Assembly (NCBI GenBank): GCA_910592005.1
Contig: CAJVPP010000064.1
Span: forward strand, 1-53,490
Direction: 5' to 3'
DNA length: 53,490 nucleotides
Origin: Funneliformis mosseae
Taxonomy: Eukaryota > Glomeromycota > Glomeromycetes > Glomerales > Glomeraceae
Both the position numbers and the translations under genes were made by a program. The notes under the pieces are model-generated. The model ran no database searches. It saw only the letters and a list, made by a program, of their open reading frames with translations, and was not told the origin of the DNA. This document shows positions 1 through 11,086 of the stretch, in pieces. The first letter of the stretch is position 1. Every line of letters begins with the position of its first letter.

Positions 1-1827
1 TTGCTAAAAATAAGCCGTATACAGGCCAAGAACCTCCTGACGATTATTTGGATAGGCTTATTCAATCAATATCATTCGTGAAAGGACATATGACTGTTCT
101 TGAAAATGTAAATGCCAGAGATTTTGACGAAGCTGTTAAGTGTAATATTTATAAAGCTCAGATAGGAGGGAAGTATTTGCTAGTTTCTGTCAATGACCCA
201 TATAATGAAAATAATCCTATTAATACTATAGCTTCTTTACGTGCTTGGATGAGATCAAAATATCAATGTGAAACAGTAGGTAGTCAGCAGTTAGCACTGC
301 AGAGGTTAACTCAAGAAAGTTTTCTACCCACAGATTCACCAGATACTTATGAAAAAAGAATCTGATCTTTATTATTAGGTGTAGCGGATAGTGATGCCTA
401 AACTGTAAGATTTCTTAAGAATCACTTGTCAGGTGATTTTTATACATAGATGCGAGCCGTTGCTCCTGCTGGTACTGATGCATTCTTTACAAATCTAAAA
501 GACATGTGGCTAGAGCGTACTCCCAATTTAAATGGAGTCAAAATTATCAGAATAATTCTTCAGCTGAAATTGAAAAGTTAAATTTCTAAATAGCCTCTCT
601 ACAGGCATAACTAGCACAACCGGCTCAAGTATACCTCCAGAATAATGAAACCTCTGCTATTTTTGAAAAGTTAAACTCCAAAATAGCTTCTTTAGAGGCA
701 CAGTTAGCAGAATCAATGCAGATGCATTCTAATCTTGCCCAACGTTTACAGCTACCAGAAAATGTAATTAATTCGAATAGTGCTTCAACCTGTGATAGAC
801 ATCTTAATCAAGAATTGGAAAAAAGATTAGGAGTAATCGAAATTAATTTTGCTGAATTCTCAAAATTCTTAAGAGAAGAATCCTCAGACTATAATAATAG
901 AGGATTAGAAAAAAGATTAGAACGAATTGAAGCCCACATAGCCAAATTTGCTAGAAAAGATACCAGAGGTGCCAAAATACCTTAGCATCGATGCTCGAAG
1001 TCCTCACCTTTTGGAGGATTGGATAAAAGATTAGGATAAATTGAAACCTTATTGGCTAAACTCGCTAAAGATTTCAAATTCAGAAGTGGTCAAGCTCATA
1101 TGGCTATAGTAAATGATCAGTCTGATCCCATTTTTTCTGATGATAATATATCAAAACCTGAGGACAATGATTATAACTCTGATAATTTGTCAGCTGGTTC
1201 AGACTTCAGAAATCGTGATATGAATATTTACATAAGTCATGGAAATGGAAAAGAAAAGTGAATTACATGGTCCCTTTAAGACCCGCTGAGCAATGTAGAT
1301 ATCCCAATAAATCCTCAAAGTCTAAGGTCTCTAGTAAATCTGAGCTTCGTAAGGTAAAGCAAGACAATAATTTGTCTTCTACCTATAATGCCTCATTAGA
1401 TAAAGATAGTCATGGTAAGTGTGTGTCTTTAGAAGAAACTATTCGCAAAATCATTCAAATCGAATTTGAGAATTATCTTCTATACATAATTCAGTAGGCT
1501 AAAAAGTGTGTACCTACCTTAGCTCAAGATTCAGATGAAGAGGATGTTTTAGATGGACCCATGGAGATAGATTTCGTCAAAAAGAAGGAGCCCACCACAA
1601 GCATTGCATCTATAAAATGCAAGATTAAGCGTCTTAAAATTCCAGCTATAGCACTGGACTCTTGTGCTGAACTTCCCATTATAATACCTGATATTGTTGA
1701 ACGCGTAGGATATGGAATCGACAAATCCATAAAACATGATCTTAGTGGTATTGCTACTGTGCCGGTTGAATCTATTGGAGTCGTTCACAATTTACTGATA
1801 ACCTTAGCTCCTGGATTTACTATATAT

Positions 1828-2921
1828 TAATGCTCTAAACAGTTCAGTTCAGTCTGGATTATAGGCCAATCTAAAACCGATCTGAAAATTTCAGTTCAAT
1901 TCAGTTCAGATTATAAATCCTAAAAATGCCAATCCAAAATTGAACCAAACTGTAAACCGGTAAAAATTCGAACTAAACCGAAAATTTCAGATTAATCTGA
2001 AATTTTGGATCATTTGAAACGATTCTTTTATCATTCTTTTGAAATGATAACTTCAATTGTTCTAAATGAACAATTTTCTTATCGTTTGTTTGGAACGATA
2101 ACTTTAATCGTTTCAAATGAACGATTTTTTATTGTTCGTTTGGAACGATAACTTTAATCATTCTAAATGAACGATTTTTTATCGTTCAATTAGAATGATT
2201 TTTTTATCATTCCAAAAGAATGATAATTTAATCGTTCTAATTGAATAATTCTTTTATCGTTCGTTTGAAACGATAACTTCAATTGTTCCAATCGAATGAT
2301 TTTCTTATCATTCGTTTGGAACGATAACTTCAATCATTCCAAATGAACGATTTTTTTATTGTTCGTTTGGAACGATAACTTCAATCGGTCCAAATGAACG
2401 ATTCTTTTATCGTTCGTTTGGAACAATAATTTGATTGTTCTAATCGAACGATTTTCTTATCATTCGTTTAAAATGATTTTTTTATTATTCGTTTGAAACG
2501 ATAACTTCAATCATTTCAAACGAACGATTCTTTTATTGTTCTTTTAGAACGATAATTTGATCGTTCCAATTGAATGATTTTCTATTGTTCGTTTGAAACG
2601 ATAACTTCAATCGTTTCAAATAAATGATTTTTTTATCATTCATTTGGAATGATAATTTGATCATTTCAATCGAACGATTTTCTTATTGTTTGTTTGGAAT
2701 GATAACTTCAATCGTTCTAAATAAACGATTCTTTTATCGTTCATTTAGAATGATAATTTAATCGTTCCAATTGAACGATTCTTTTATCGTTCATTTGGAA
2801 CGATAATTTCATCATTCTAAACAATCCGAAATTTTGGATTGAAATTTTTGCAATCTGAAACTGAATTGAAGTTGATCTGAACCGAAAATTTTCGGATTAA
2901 TCTGAACCGTTTAGAGCTTTA
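1828..2921. mobile_element. hAT-1: non-autonomous hAT-like element, 1,094 bp
   Basis: The ends are inverted: TAATGCTCTAAAC at 1828 and, on the other strand, TAAAGCTCTAAAC ending at 2921. CTATATAT flanks both sides (1820-1827 and 2922-2929), an 8-bp target duplication typical of the hAT superfamily. Subterminal stretches are rich in GGTTCAG/CTGAACC-type motifs, the usual layout of transposase-binding sites. There is no coding frame. With the element and one duplication removed, the protease-like frame reads straight through with no frame change, which supports the boundaries. The exact target length is slightly uncertain because 12 bp (TTTACTATATAT) match on both sides; 8 bp is chosen because the two other elements in this window give the same figure. 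Confidence 0.8.
2010..2825. repeat. Tandem array of ~50-bp units with internal hairpins (core of hAT-1)
   Basis: About sixteen diverged copies of a roughly 50-bp unit. Each unit alternates GTTCGTTTGGAACGAT-like and CGTTCCAAATGAACGAT-like segments separated by AACTTCAAT and TTCTTTT spacers, so nearly every unit can fold on itself. Copies differ mostly by C/T and G/A changes. No reading frame uses the array. Confidence 0.85.
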
Positions 2922-3313
2922 CTATATATGAAGATTTTATAGTTGTAAAATACTCTAAGCTAATGCTAATATTTTCGAACCCTCTTCTTAAAAAATATAA
3001 ATGTGCAATTAACTGGAACAAAGATGAATTAAAGATTTTTCATAATGACAAGGATTTAATTATTTCAGTTACCATGCATAAAGTCAAGAACAAGCTCAAG
3101 GTAAATTGTGTAACTACTACTCCTGAATGTGATGAATCCTCGACCCTGGACTGTATTTCGCAAGATTTAAGTGAAGATGGTACATTAAAAAAAAGTGAGT
3201 TATAAGGAATTTGAAAAAATGCTATATAACACTTTTAAGTATAATGCAGAAATCAATAAGTATTATGAAAGATTACAGACATGTTATTATGAATTTCTTA
3301 GAGAATAAACAAG

Positions 3314-3838
3314 TTATTTTTCTACTATATTCTTAATATTTGCTATAATTTTTATGCTTCTTTCTACCACCTTCTCATGCGATGTGGGGATCGGTTGAGT
3401 CTGGACAGGAGATGGTATTATTTTTGCTAAGGCAGATTTGAACTTCAATTTCTTCCCTCCAGTCTTTTTTACCTTTCCACCTTCTTCTAAAACTGAATCA
3501 ATAGATTTGCTAGGCCCTATCTTACCATCACGTATTTGTTTTTCCAGTTTTGCAAATGGAGAAACATCTTGGTCTTGGATTTCTGGCTTGGTCCGTTCAC
3601 CCACAACATTTATGTTAGAAAGCAAAGCTGTTAGCATATGAATTAGTTGATTTCACACAACCCTATTTTTTTCTTCACTTCTCCAGATCTGATAAATACG
3701 TTTTTGTGATGTGCGATATTTATCTGTTAAATCTTTTAAAACTTTATCTCTAGGCTTTTTTTCAGTACATTGCATAATATGATCATAATCAGCTGGTGAA
3801 AAAGGAGGAGCATCACATCTCATACGTTGTCTGAGCAT
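3314..3838 (-). pseudogene. Small helix-turn-helix-like protein (174 codons, one in-frame TGA)
   Basis: The frame starts at the ATG at 3836-3838 and continues to a stop at 3314, interrupted only by TGA at 3653-3655 where the next five codons lead in frame to another ATG. Residues about 28-52 (K-P-R-D-K-V-L-K-D-L-T-D-K-Y then S-Q-K-R-I-Y-Q-I-W) look like a homeodomain-like or resolvase-type helix-turn-helix, with K-R-I-Y-Q-I-W as a candidate recognition helix. The second half is basic, low complexity and lysine-rich. The start lies 255 bp from the divergent start of the coiled-coil gene, so the two probably share the repeat-rich spacer as promoter. The TGA most likely replaces TGG (Trp). DNA binding is inference; I recognise the type as repeated in Rhizophagus but know no function. 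Confidence 0.55.
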
Positions 3839-4093
3839 GGTAGCAATATTTTTTTATATCTGATATAATACTCTAAAATAATTTATTAAATAGGATATAT
3901 AGAAAGTATGTATTATTCTGAAAATATGGGATATACAGGATACATAAGAAGATAATATTCCAGACGTATAAGATATACAGGATAAATAGGATATTTAGAA
4001 AGAATGTATTATTCTAAATAAACAGATTAGGTCTATTATCTCAGAAATTTATTTGTGCATTTTTTTTTTCTAATATATAACCATGCTAATATT
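3839..4093. promoter_or_regulatory. Divergent spacer with direct repeats between helix-turn-helix and coiled-coil genes
   Basis: The spacer contains two imperfect direct copies of a GATATATAGAAAGTATGTAT-like block (about 3892 and 3986), each ending in TATTATTCT, plus two copies of GATATACAGGATA (about 3931 and 3970). It separates two start codons that point away from each other, so a shared control region is plausible, but no factor site is recognised. Confidence 0.4.
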
Positions 4094-5311
4094 ATGTCCA
4101 ATGTGCATACATTGAATGATATAAAAGATAGAGAGGGTGGTTCTTATAAAAAACCCAGTTATCGGCTGGATAGTGCATATAAGCAAGAGCTCGAAAAAAA
4201 ATTAAGATCCGTTACTGAATTTAACTCTGAGATTAATGATCTCAGTGAAAAGCTGGTAGATAAGTACAATGAGCGAGAAAAGGAGTTTCAGCGAATCTAT
4301 GCTGATTTTGAAAATAAAGCTAGCCAGTTAATTACATCTAGTACTAAGATTAGATCCCAACTTATTTCTGAACGAAAGTCTCATTCTAAGAGTCAATGTA
4401 AGCTTGAAGCCAAATATACTGCCGAAATCTAATCGCTCAAATCAGAGATTAAAACACTGAAGAGAAAGACGACTTTGTTCCAGAAAGCTTCATCCCTTAA
4501 TAAGAATACGATTCTTTTTCTTGAAGCTAAAGTACGTGAATTAGAAGGTAAGTCATCCGATCCTAAAGAGATCGATTCTCTTAGGCTTAAATTAGAACGG
4601 GTAAAGGAGGACCTTAATTTCAAAAATCATGAAATAGAATGTATGAAAAAAGGGATAGAAGCGACACATGAGATAACCAGTCGGGAAATAAATGCTTTGA
4701 GAAAGGCGCGATTAAATTCAATGAAGGAAAATAAGTCCCTCAGGGATCAAATCTCAAAAAAAGATAATGAGATAGTAGATCTCTCTAATCCGCTACCCCC
4801 CTCTATGAATGATTCATCACAAAAATTACCAGGCTGGATCAGTGATGATCTAAGACCTCTCGTCTATAAGTGTGATCTTGAAGATAAAGTTATGAAACTT
4901 GATAAAGAGTATACTAAGAAAGATATTTTAGAGGCTTTGCAAGAACTATTATCTCGAGATGGGGTGGTTTCGAAAAGCCAGACAGATACCCTACCCAATC
5001 AATCCGTTCATAGTCAACTAGCACATTCTGAAAAGTCTATTTCGAGAGAAGGGGTTGCGAAGTAATCAGGTAGTGCAGAAGTGGTACCATCACCTTAAGT
5101 AATGCCTCTAGCGGGTCCCTCTAGAATTGCACCAGTCGTTAAAAGTTCCTTAATGCCATATGCCATACTTGCTTTACTACTGATTGTGGTTATATGGTTC
5201 GTAGTCAGGAAATGGTGAAATTCAAGGAAAAAAAGTAATACTAAGTATTCTCCTAACCAGAACTATTTTTTATCGTCTCTGAGTATTTCTGACGCTGGGC
5301 TGTATGATTAG
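4094..5311 (+). pseudogene. Coiled-coil protein with C-terminal transmembrane segment (405 codons)
   Basis: The second ATG (4094) is preferred because the upstream codons are a poly-Phe stretch. Residues about 30-240 are a long heptad-rich coiled coil with many charged residues. After an S-P-Q-rich linker a single hydrophobic segment (Pro-Tyr-Ala-Ile-Leu-Ala-Leu-Leu..., about 5150-5210) is followed by a basic R-K-W and a short polar tail ending at 5311. This is the layout of a C-terminally anchored membrane protein. Four in-frame stops break it: TAA at 4430, TAA at 5063, TAA near 5096 (all fit CAA or CAG) and TGA at 5216 (fits TGG). Reading resumes in the same frame after each one, so this was a single gene. 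It runs convergently with the DNA polymerase. Its function is unknown; a structural or membrane-tethering role is a guess. Confidence 0.55.
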
Positions 5312-5445
5312 AGGCTGGAAATTCGAAGATAGAAATTGAAGTTAGTCAGTATTATTACACGAGAAAAAATATGTAAATAATATTATGCGAAGCGCCTTAA
5401 CGCCTAAGTTTCTTAGCTAAAATTGCTACATCTCGCTAAGAGTAC

Positions 5446-8400
5446 TTATCCATATAATTCAATAATCTCATCTATATCTGATTCAGATGAATTATCTTTT
5501 TTGCTATCCTGTAATTTTGACAATGTTCAGTAGTGTGTGATTTCTAGGCCAACTACTTTGTATCATATGTTTCAGAAATCTGCTAATAGTTTACACTCAT
5601 CCAAATAATATGATGTTAAATATTGTTCTAAGGACATTACTCGCTTATTAGTAACTAATTTATTCATACTTTCTCTATACTCTATATCAATCTCAGAAAT
5701 TTCTTTAAGCAATAATGAAAGTTTTAAGTGGATAGATTCCTCTTGCTTATGTAACGCATTGAGAAAGGAAGTGTAATAAGCATTATATCCTGAGCGTTTT
5801 TCTATTTTATTAGCATAAGTAGTATCGAATAATTTTTTTGCGTAAATGCGGGCTCCTTTTCATAGATGAGATATGATGGCTTCATCTTTTTTCGGGCTTT
5901 TATGAATGTTTTTGATATAGTCTCTAACTCACTTTTCAGCTGATTTCTGCGCTAGGGCATTTCTTATTTTCGATATCACATCTTCATCCAATTCATCTTC
6001 ATCCTCTTTGTCTTTGTTTAGGTCATTTTCATCTGCCCTACTGTCATCCGCTTTATTACCATCTTTTAACTTTTTAAGGCTTCCAGCAAAGTTTCAGATG
6101 ATAGCTGATGCATATTATCATAATTTATAAAACATGCATAGAACCTGACAACACTTTTCAGATAATAGTTAATATCGACCTTTTTTTCAAGACATCTTGC
6201 CACTTCTGGGTACTCCATTTTGTCACCTACCTTCTGTGATAAATCATTCTCAACTACAACATATTCAAAGTGCTCGCCTGATTCTGGGATTTCATAAAGA
6301 TAAGGCTCAGGTGTTAGGCCCTTTTTATGAGCTATTTGGCATCTGCCTCTTCACAGGTATGTCTATCTTGCATTCGTGAAATGAAGTGCTATACACTCTT
6401 GTTATTTTTATCGGGCCTCCATATAGCAGTTTTTATTATTTCATTAAGATCTGTCTGCGAAATATCCCTTACAGTCTCTTTGAGCACATCCTTTACAACC
6501 TGATGCAAGATACGTGTATTGTTTACTCTCGTAGACTCTTCCATAATACATTTTTCTATTTTGCAAAAAATACCAGACTGTTCCCGTTTTACAGTCTCAA
6601 CCCCTGAATGAAAAGTTTGTTATTAAAATTCAGCCTTTTTATATGTGGAATGCTGTAGTATTTCTTCTTTTCAGTAAATGTTACAGGGAATAAAACTTCT
6701 TCATACGCTATTTTGAGATAAAAAAAACCGTTATCTTTTTTGAGAAAGTCATTGACATCATCACGAAGTTTTTCAATTACTTTCATAGAGATTTCCACTA
6801 TTCTAGATCAATATTCTTCTATCAGGATCCCATTACTACTATCATATGCCTCATCGCATTCCTGAAAGCATTCTTCTGGGCAGATTAGATATAAGGAATC
6901 AGTATCACCATATTTTATCTGAAAACCCCTACTTTTTACGAAATCTGCAACAAGTTTAATATTTTTCCGCCTGGTAGATATGACACCTCCAGCAAGTTCA
7001 TGCAAGAAGAAAGGAGACTTACTATCTCCAGCTGTACCATAAAATAAATTCATGTATACCTTAAGAGCATTTTGTTCCGCATCTAAACAAGAATAGTCGA
7101 AACAAACTGAAATGTATTCTGCCATGAATTCATGCTTTTCTATATTAATAAAATGGTATAGTTTTTCACTAAGATTGGCATGTTTTTTTCCTTCTACATT
7201 TGCTAAAACCTGCTCGATAGCTTCTGGTAATGATAAACCTTTACCATTAAACCTATTACCAGTTCTATGTCTTCTTTTTTATCTTTCAGAGAAGCGAGAC
7301 ATTTTTTCACCTCAATCCATTTACGATATAAATATTCCAGCACATTGGCATAGAGACCCTTTTCTTCAGGAATGTTATTATATTTTATAGACCATGCAAG
7401 AACATTATTACCATTGAATTTGAAATTAATTTTATAGAACGTTTTGCCACTGTCTCTCAGAGATTCAGCATGTTTTCGAGATAAAATGATTTTATCAGGT
7501 GAGAGGTTGTAAGTCATACTAAGACTCGGATATAATGATGCAAAGTCTAAGCCAGTTACAGGACGTCTATTTTCGAGTCCTTTTATTGGTGAAAAGACAT
7601 AGACACCTGGAAATGATTCTATTTCTGTTCATTCTGAAATTATACTGGTTAAAATTCCTTTCCGCTATGCACTAATACTTAAAAGATTGCTCACTTTCAT
7701 CCCTATTGCAAAATAATGCGCATCTGATAATGAAATAAAGGCTATACTTGCAACCTCCCTGTACTCATTAATCACATTGCGCTTAATCATTAACTGTTGG
7801 CAACTAAGGGCATCAATGATACAATATTCAGCTATTTCACGTATTTGTTCAGCTATTGTAGCATCTGCCTTTTTTAGTGCATTTTTGTAATACTTGAACA
7901 TGCAGTTAAAAGGCATATCCAATTTACTTTCGAACCCGCATTCATTTAGGTAGAATGCTAAACTACTCTTTTCAGCCTTAGAATAAAATTTCATAAAGCA
8001 AGATCGGACATCAATAGCTACGCATCTCAGGATTTTGAGATGCTTTGAATGAAATGGTATATCATTAACCTTTATTGCGTTATATTGGTATTACCATTTT
8101 ATAATTTTTTTGAGGCTTGAAGACTTTAATAACATTTGATTGAATATCTATTCGAAAACCCCTAACTTTTTCGCCTTCTCCATAATGAATCTCCAATCAT
8201 ATTGTAAAATGTTAAAACCTACTTCTATATCTGAGGTTAGATTCTTCTAACATAATGCAAATGCTTTCAGTAAATTAGTTTGGTTTCCACATACAACTGT
8301 TATCCTATGTGGATCTGGGGCAGTTTCAACATTGACAAGACAGATCTGTTTTAATGGATTAGGGTCATCTTTTCAATGAACTGTCATGCAAATCATGAAC

Positions 8401-9260
8401 ACGTTAAATTTATCACTCTATGTAGTAGGGAATTTACCTAGTCTGAGCGAACTATATATCTCTATATCCTATGTGAGAACCAGAGTTCAATCCCTTACAA
8501 GGGCTAAAAAGATTAATAGATTATTATAATCCTCATCGCTTATTGAGCTGTAATTACCCATGGATATTTGGAAGAGATAACCATTTTCTGATAGTGTATA
8601 TGAATAGTTAGTTAATACTGCCCAGCTTGAAAGTGGTAATTTTTCTTCACAGGCCACTTTGTGGTAATAATATATTGGGTTAGATCATCAGAAGCTATAC
8701 AGATACTGATTTCATGAACTGCCTTTAACGCATTATACCGGTCAAATTGATTTCAAGTAATAATACGTATATATAATTTTTTCTCTGTATGATATCTTTG
8801 AAGTGGGAAAGCACTAATATTCTCAATCCCAAATTTTGATGTACCTTTAAGAGTATTGGATAATATATTTACTAATCTGATCTTAAATGTAAATAGTGGC
8901 ATCTCTTCAGGTACTTCGACATCAAAGAAAGGCTTAATGCCTATAATTTTTACGACTGCTTTTTGTCCATTAATCAAAGTACTAGTAATACGCAAAATAT
9001 AGGAGGAGATACCATTTATATATTCAGAGGTATCATCACTAACTTCAGTAAGCATGAAATATATGGGTTGCTTGCCAGATAGGCTTTGTTGAAATATAAC
9101 GGTCATCTCATTATCGAATTCTATCACAATATCATTACATGATGGAATACCAGTTAAGAGGCTGACGTTATTATAATAAATGAGAAGGCAGTTTCAGAGC
9201 GATCAGTTTGGTCAAAATTAGTTAGTATATGCATGATGTTAGTTCGAAAAGTTATACTAT
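5446..9260 (-). pseudogene. Family-B DNA polymerase, viral/selfish-element type, degenerate
   Basis: Pieces of one ~1,250-codon polymerase line up in order on the minus strand. The N-terminal domain is at about 8750-9260. Exonuclease motif I (D-I-E) is near 8450, motif II (N-x3-Y-D) near 8200 and motif III (Y-x3-D) at 7820-7840. Polymerase motif A (D-F-A-S-L-Y-P-S-L) is at 7520-7548, motif B (K-V-Y-M-N-L-F-Y-G) near 7035-7065, motif C (Y-G-D-T-D-S) at 6895-6912, and a K-K-K-Y-Y thumb motif near 6655. A long C-terminal extension with an acidic Asp/Glu stretch continues to the stop at 5446. About 18 premature stops (TGA, TAG and TAA) and at least three frameshifts (near 9170, 8665 and 6080) kill it. 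Stops fall mainly where Trp or Gln is expected, while other Trp codons remain TGG. The motif set suits a proofreading replicase of a large DNA virus or a self-replicating transposon; I cannot place it further. It is not the host delta or epsilon enzyme. Confidence 0.8.
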
Positions 9261-9409
9261 CTCTATAAAATTTGGAAATGTTTAATTTATTTTTTTCAAT
9301 GGTTGCAAAAAAGAGGTAATAGTAAATACAGTAAGTAAAATACAAAAGAAAAGCAAAATGATATACATTCAGATGATAAGTCTTCTTCATAATTATTATA
9401 TAAAAAATT
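9261..9409. other. Upstream flank of the polymerase gene, no clear feature
   Basis: A short open frame continues here on the minus strand, giving a Phe/Tyr-rich segment with no match I recognise. It may be the extreme 5' end or leader of the polymerase gene. Confidence 0.3.
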
Positions 9410-9705
9410 GAAAGAAGACTTATACTTTCTAGATATATACTCAGATATGGTATAGTCTTCGTGTAAGACTTATCCTTCCTAGATATATATCCAGATATGA
9501 TATGAATGCTTTTGCAGAATTATATTATATGAAAATGGCAGAAGCCTTTATCTTCCTAGATATATCCTAAGAATGGTATAACCTCCGCATAAGACTTATT
9601 CTTATTAGATATGTACTCGAGTATGATATGAAACCTTCTTCAGAATTATTATATAAAAATTGGAAGAAGGCTACATTTTTTCTAGATATATCCCAGGTAT
9701 AGTCT
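9410..9705. repeat. Dimeric tandem repeat (~128-bp higher unit)
   Basis: Five copies of a TTTCTAGATATATACTC / AGATATGGTATAG block occur at about 9425, 9472, 9553, 9600 and 9677. Spacings alternate near 47 and 80 bp, so the real unit is a ~128-bp dimer present about 2.5 times. The copies lie just upstream of the polymerase start (minus strand), where they could serve as promoter or replication-origin repeats; that is inference. Confidence 0.65.
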
Positions 9706-10117
9706 CTGACAGTTTTTTTTGATAAATGCAAAAAAGAGGCATATAGCAAGATGGTAAAGGGGCCAGGAATAAATGCATTCTTAATAGGTATCATCCAGGG
9801 TATTCTTTTTTGGAATCTTTATATAAAATAATAGAAAAAGAATACCCTATTATTAGTGTGTACCTGAGCATATATAACATCTAGGGTAGGCAAGCGTGCA
9901 AAAATATTGGCAGAAAAATACCCAATCACTAGTATGTACTCAATGTATATTGTACTTAGAGACAGTACTGCATTGCTAGTATCACACTATTGCCACATTA
10001 TACCTCTGATTTTCTAATCAATTGAAACACCAGACTGAAACCCAAATATCCTTCGAAAGTAACAAGAAGGTTGCGAACAAGTGACAAGAAAGTAACGGGA
10101 AAGTGCTCAGAACTGAA
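9706..10117. other. Non-coding stretch with two AATACCC...TGTACCTGAG-like copies
   Basis: Two imperfect direct copies of a segment beginning AATACCC and containing TAGTATGTAC occur near 9840 and 9918. No gene is supported; small minus-strand open frames here look accidental. Confidence 0.4.
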
Positions 10118-10552
10118 GGCGTAGTAAATTATGATAATTTCGACTAACACCAATTTATAATTCTGGCTGAATTTAAGGTACACTAAATTACGATCATCTG
10201 ACATTGCACATTTTTACACTGGATGTCATCTGATATTAAGCCCTTTGGGATCACTATTATATGATTCTCTTAACAATACATGCATAAAGAATCACCTGTC
10301 ACTGAGCCCTTTGGAAACACTATCATATGACTCTCCTAACAAGATACATAGTGTATCTCTTTTGCAATCATTTCAGTTAACACTATACCATAATTTCAGC
10401 CAGTTTCTCACCAGTTCTATGACAGCTCCAGGATACTAGCAGGTTACTATTATGGCACCAAACTGGATCTCTGAATCACATGTTCTAAAGATCTGCCAGA
10501 ATTATGGTATAATGCTAGCCAAAATTAATCACGAATTTACTACGCCACCTAA
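10118..10552. repeat. Foldback region with ~60-bp inverted arms and internal direct repeats
   Basis: The left arm at 10118-10178 begins GGCGTAGTAAATT and the right arm at 10492-10552, read on the other strand, begins with the same bases; the arms stay alignable for about 60 bp through an AATTCTGGC block. Between them a GCCCTTTGG...CACTAT...ATATGA...CTC block is present twice in direct order (about 10239 and 10307, period about 69 bp). Open frames here are by-products of the repeats. Confidence 0.65.
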
Positions 10553-10680
10553 TATATTTTTTTATTATAATTTGGCATTTAACAGGCAACCAAATAGGCA
10601 CACATCTCATTCATATTTACTAACTAACAGGTCACAGAAAGGGAAAACAGCCCCCATCTTTAGAACAAAATAATCAATAG

Positions 10681-10803
10681 ACTATGGTGTTCTAGGACAT
10701 ATTAATTGATAAACTATGATATCTTAGGACATAATAGTCTGGAGTAAGTAGTATCCTAGGACATAATAATATATTAATATATTATCATGTCTTAGAACAC
10801 TAC
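10681..10803. repeat. Short direct and inverted repeats, ACTATG-TTCTAGGACATA type
   Basis: Three direct copies (10681-10704, 10713-10735 and about 10747-10768) and one inverted copy (about 10780-10803) of a ~23-bp ACTATGGTGTTCTAGGACAT-like sequence. They form the last recognisable structure before the AT-rich region and may mark the right end of the polymerase-bearing element; no target duplication was found to prove it. Confidence 0.6.
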
Positions 10804-10950
10804 TCAAATCTTTATGTTAAGTTTTAAAAAAACATTTTAGTCACTAATGCAAGATTGATGATTTTTAAAAGGAAAAATGAGGTGCCTAGCATTTAAAAAT
10901 AGATTTTTACTTGCTACAAAAGTAGCAGATATAGCTAAATAGGTTGATTG

Positions 10951-11086
10951 CTAGAAAAATCAGGTTTTGGGAATTTTTTAACAAAATTGAGATTTTTATT
11001 GCATTTTAGTTTTTTGATGTTATTAGATTAAAATGTATTAAACTCTTAATTTAAGTCAAACATTTCTCAGAACCTGATTTTTCTAG
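10951..11086. repeat. 136-bp inverted-repeat element (22-bp arms)
   Basis: The left arm CTAGAAAAATCAGGTTTTGG (10951-10972 in full) and the right arm (11065-11086) match on opposite strands at 20 of 22 positions. The two differences are transitions. The size and structure fit a small MITE, but no target duplication is visible. Confidence 0.55.

Larger units (their letters stand above)
1..3308 (+). pseudogene. gag-like / retropepsin-like gene, 5' end outside window, degenerate
   Basis: An open frame runs from the window edge with many interruptions. The first part (to about 520) is a helical gag-like segment. A coiled-coil region with repeated E-K-L-N-S-K-I-A-S-L-type stretches follows (about 560-1000), then an acidic, serine-rich linker. 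From about 1620 the frame resembles a retropepsin: a short hydrophobic stretch, D-S-C-A-E at about 1660 where the family would have D-x-G-A, then beta-strand-like segments. The frame resumes after the hAT-1 insertion at 2922 and ends near 3308, after a one-base frameshift in the A8 run near 3190. Early stops include TGA after K-R-I at 364, TAA near 403 and TAG near 450; these look like CGA, CAA and TGG codons hit by C-to-T or G-to-A change. No reverse transcriptase or integrase follows it. It could be a retroelement gag-pro remnant or part of the polymerase-bearing element downstream; the linkage is inference. Confidence 0.6.

Noticed and set aside
1549..1788. Minus-strand open frames opposite the protease-like domain
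   Set aside because: Shadows of the plus-strand coding sequence.
5446..9260. UGA read as tryptophan (a mitochondrial-type code) in the polymerase
   Set aside because: Several TGA codons do fall where Trp is expected, but TAG also replaces Trp, TAG and TAA replace Gln, frameshifts are present, and many Trp codons remain TGG. Mutation explains all of this; a recoded gene would not.
5446..9260. Mitochondrial linear-plasmid polymerase
   Set aside because: Linear plasmids pair a polymerase with a phage-type RNA polymerase, which is absent. The neighbours are nuclear transposons, so this origin is not supported, though not formally excluded.
9567..10673. Several 60-75-codon open frames
   Set aside because: They lie in the direct and inverted repeats and overlap each other on both strands; no domain is seen.
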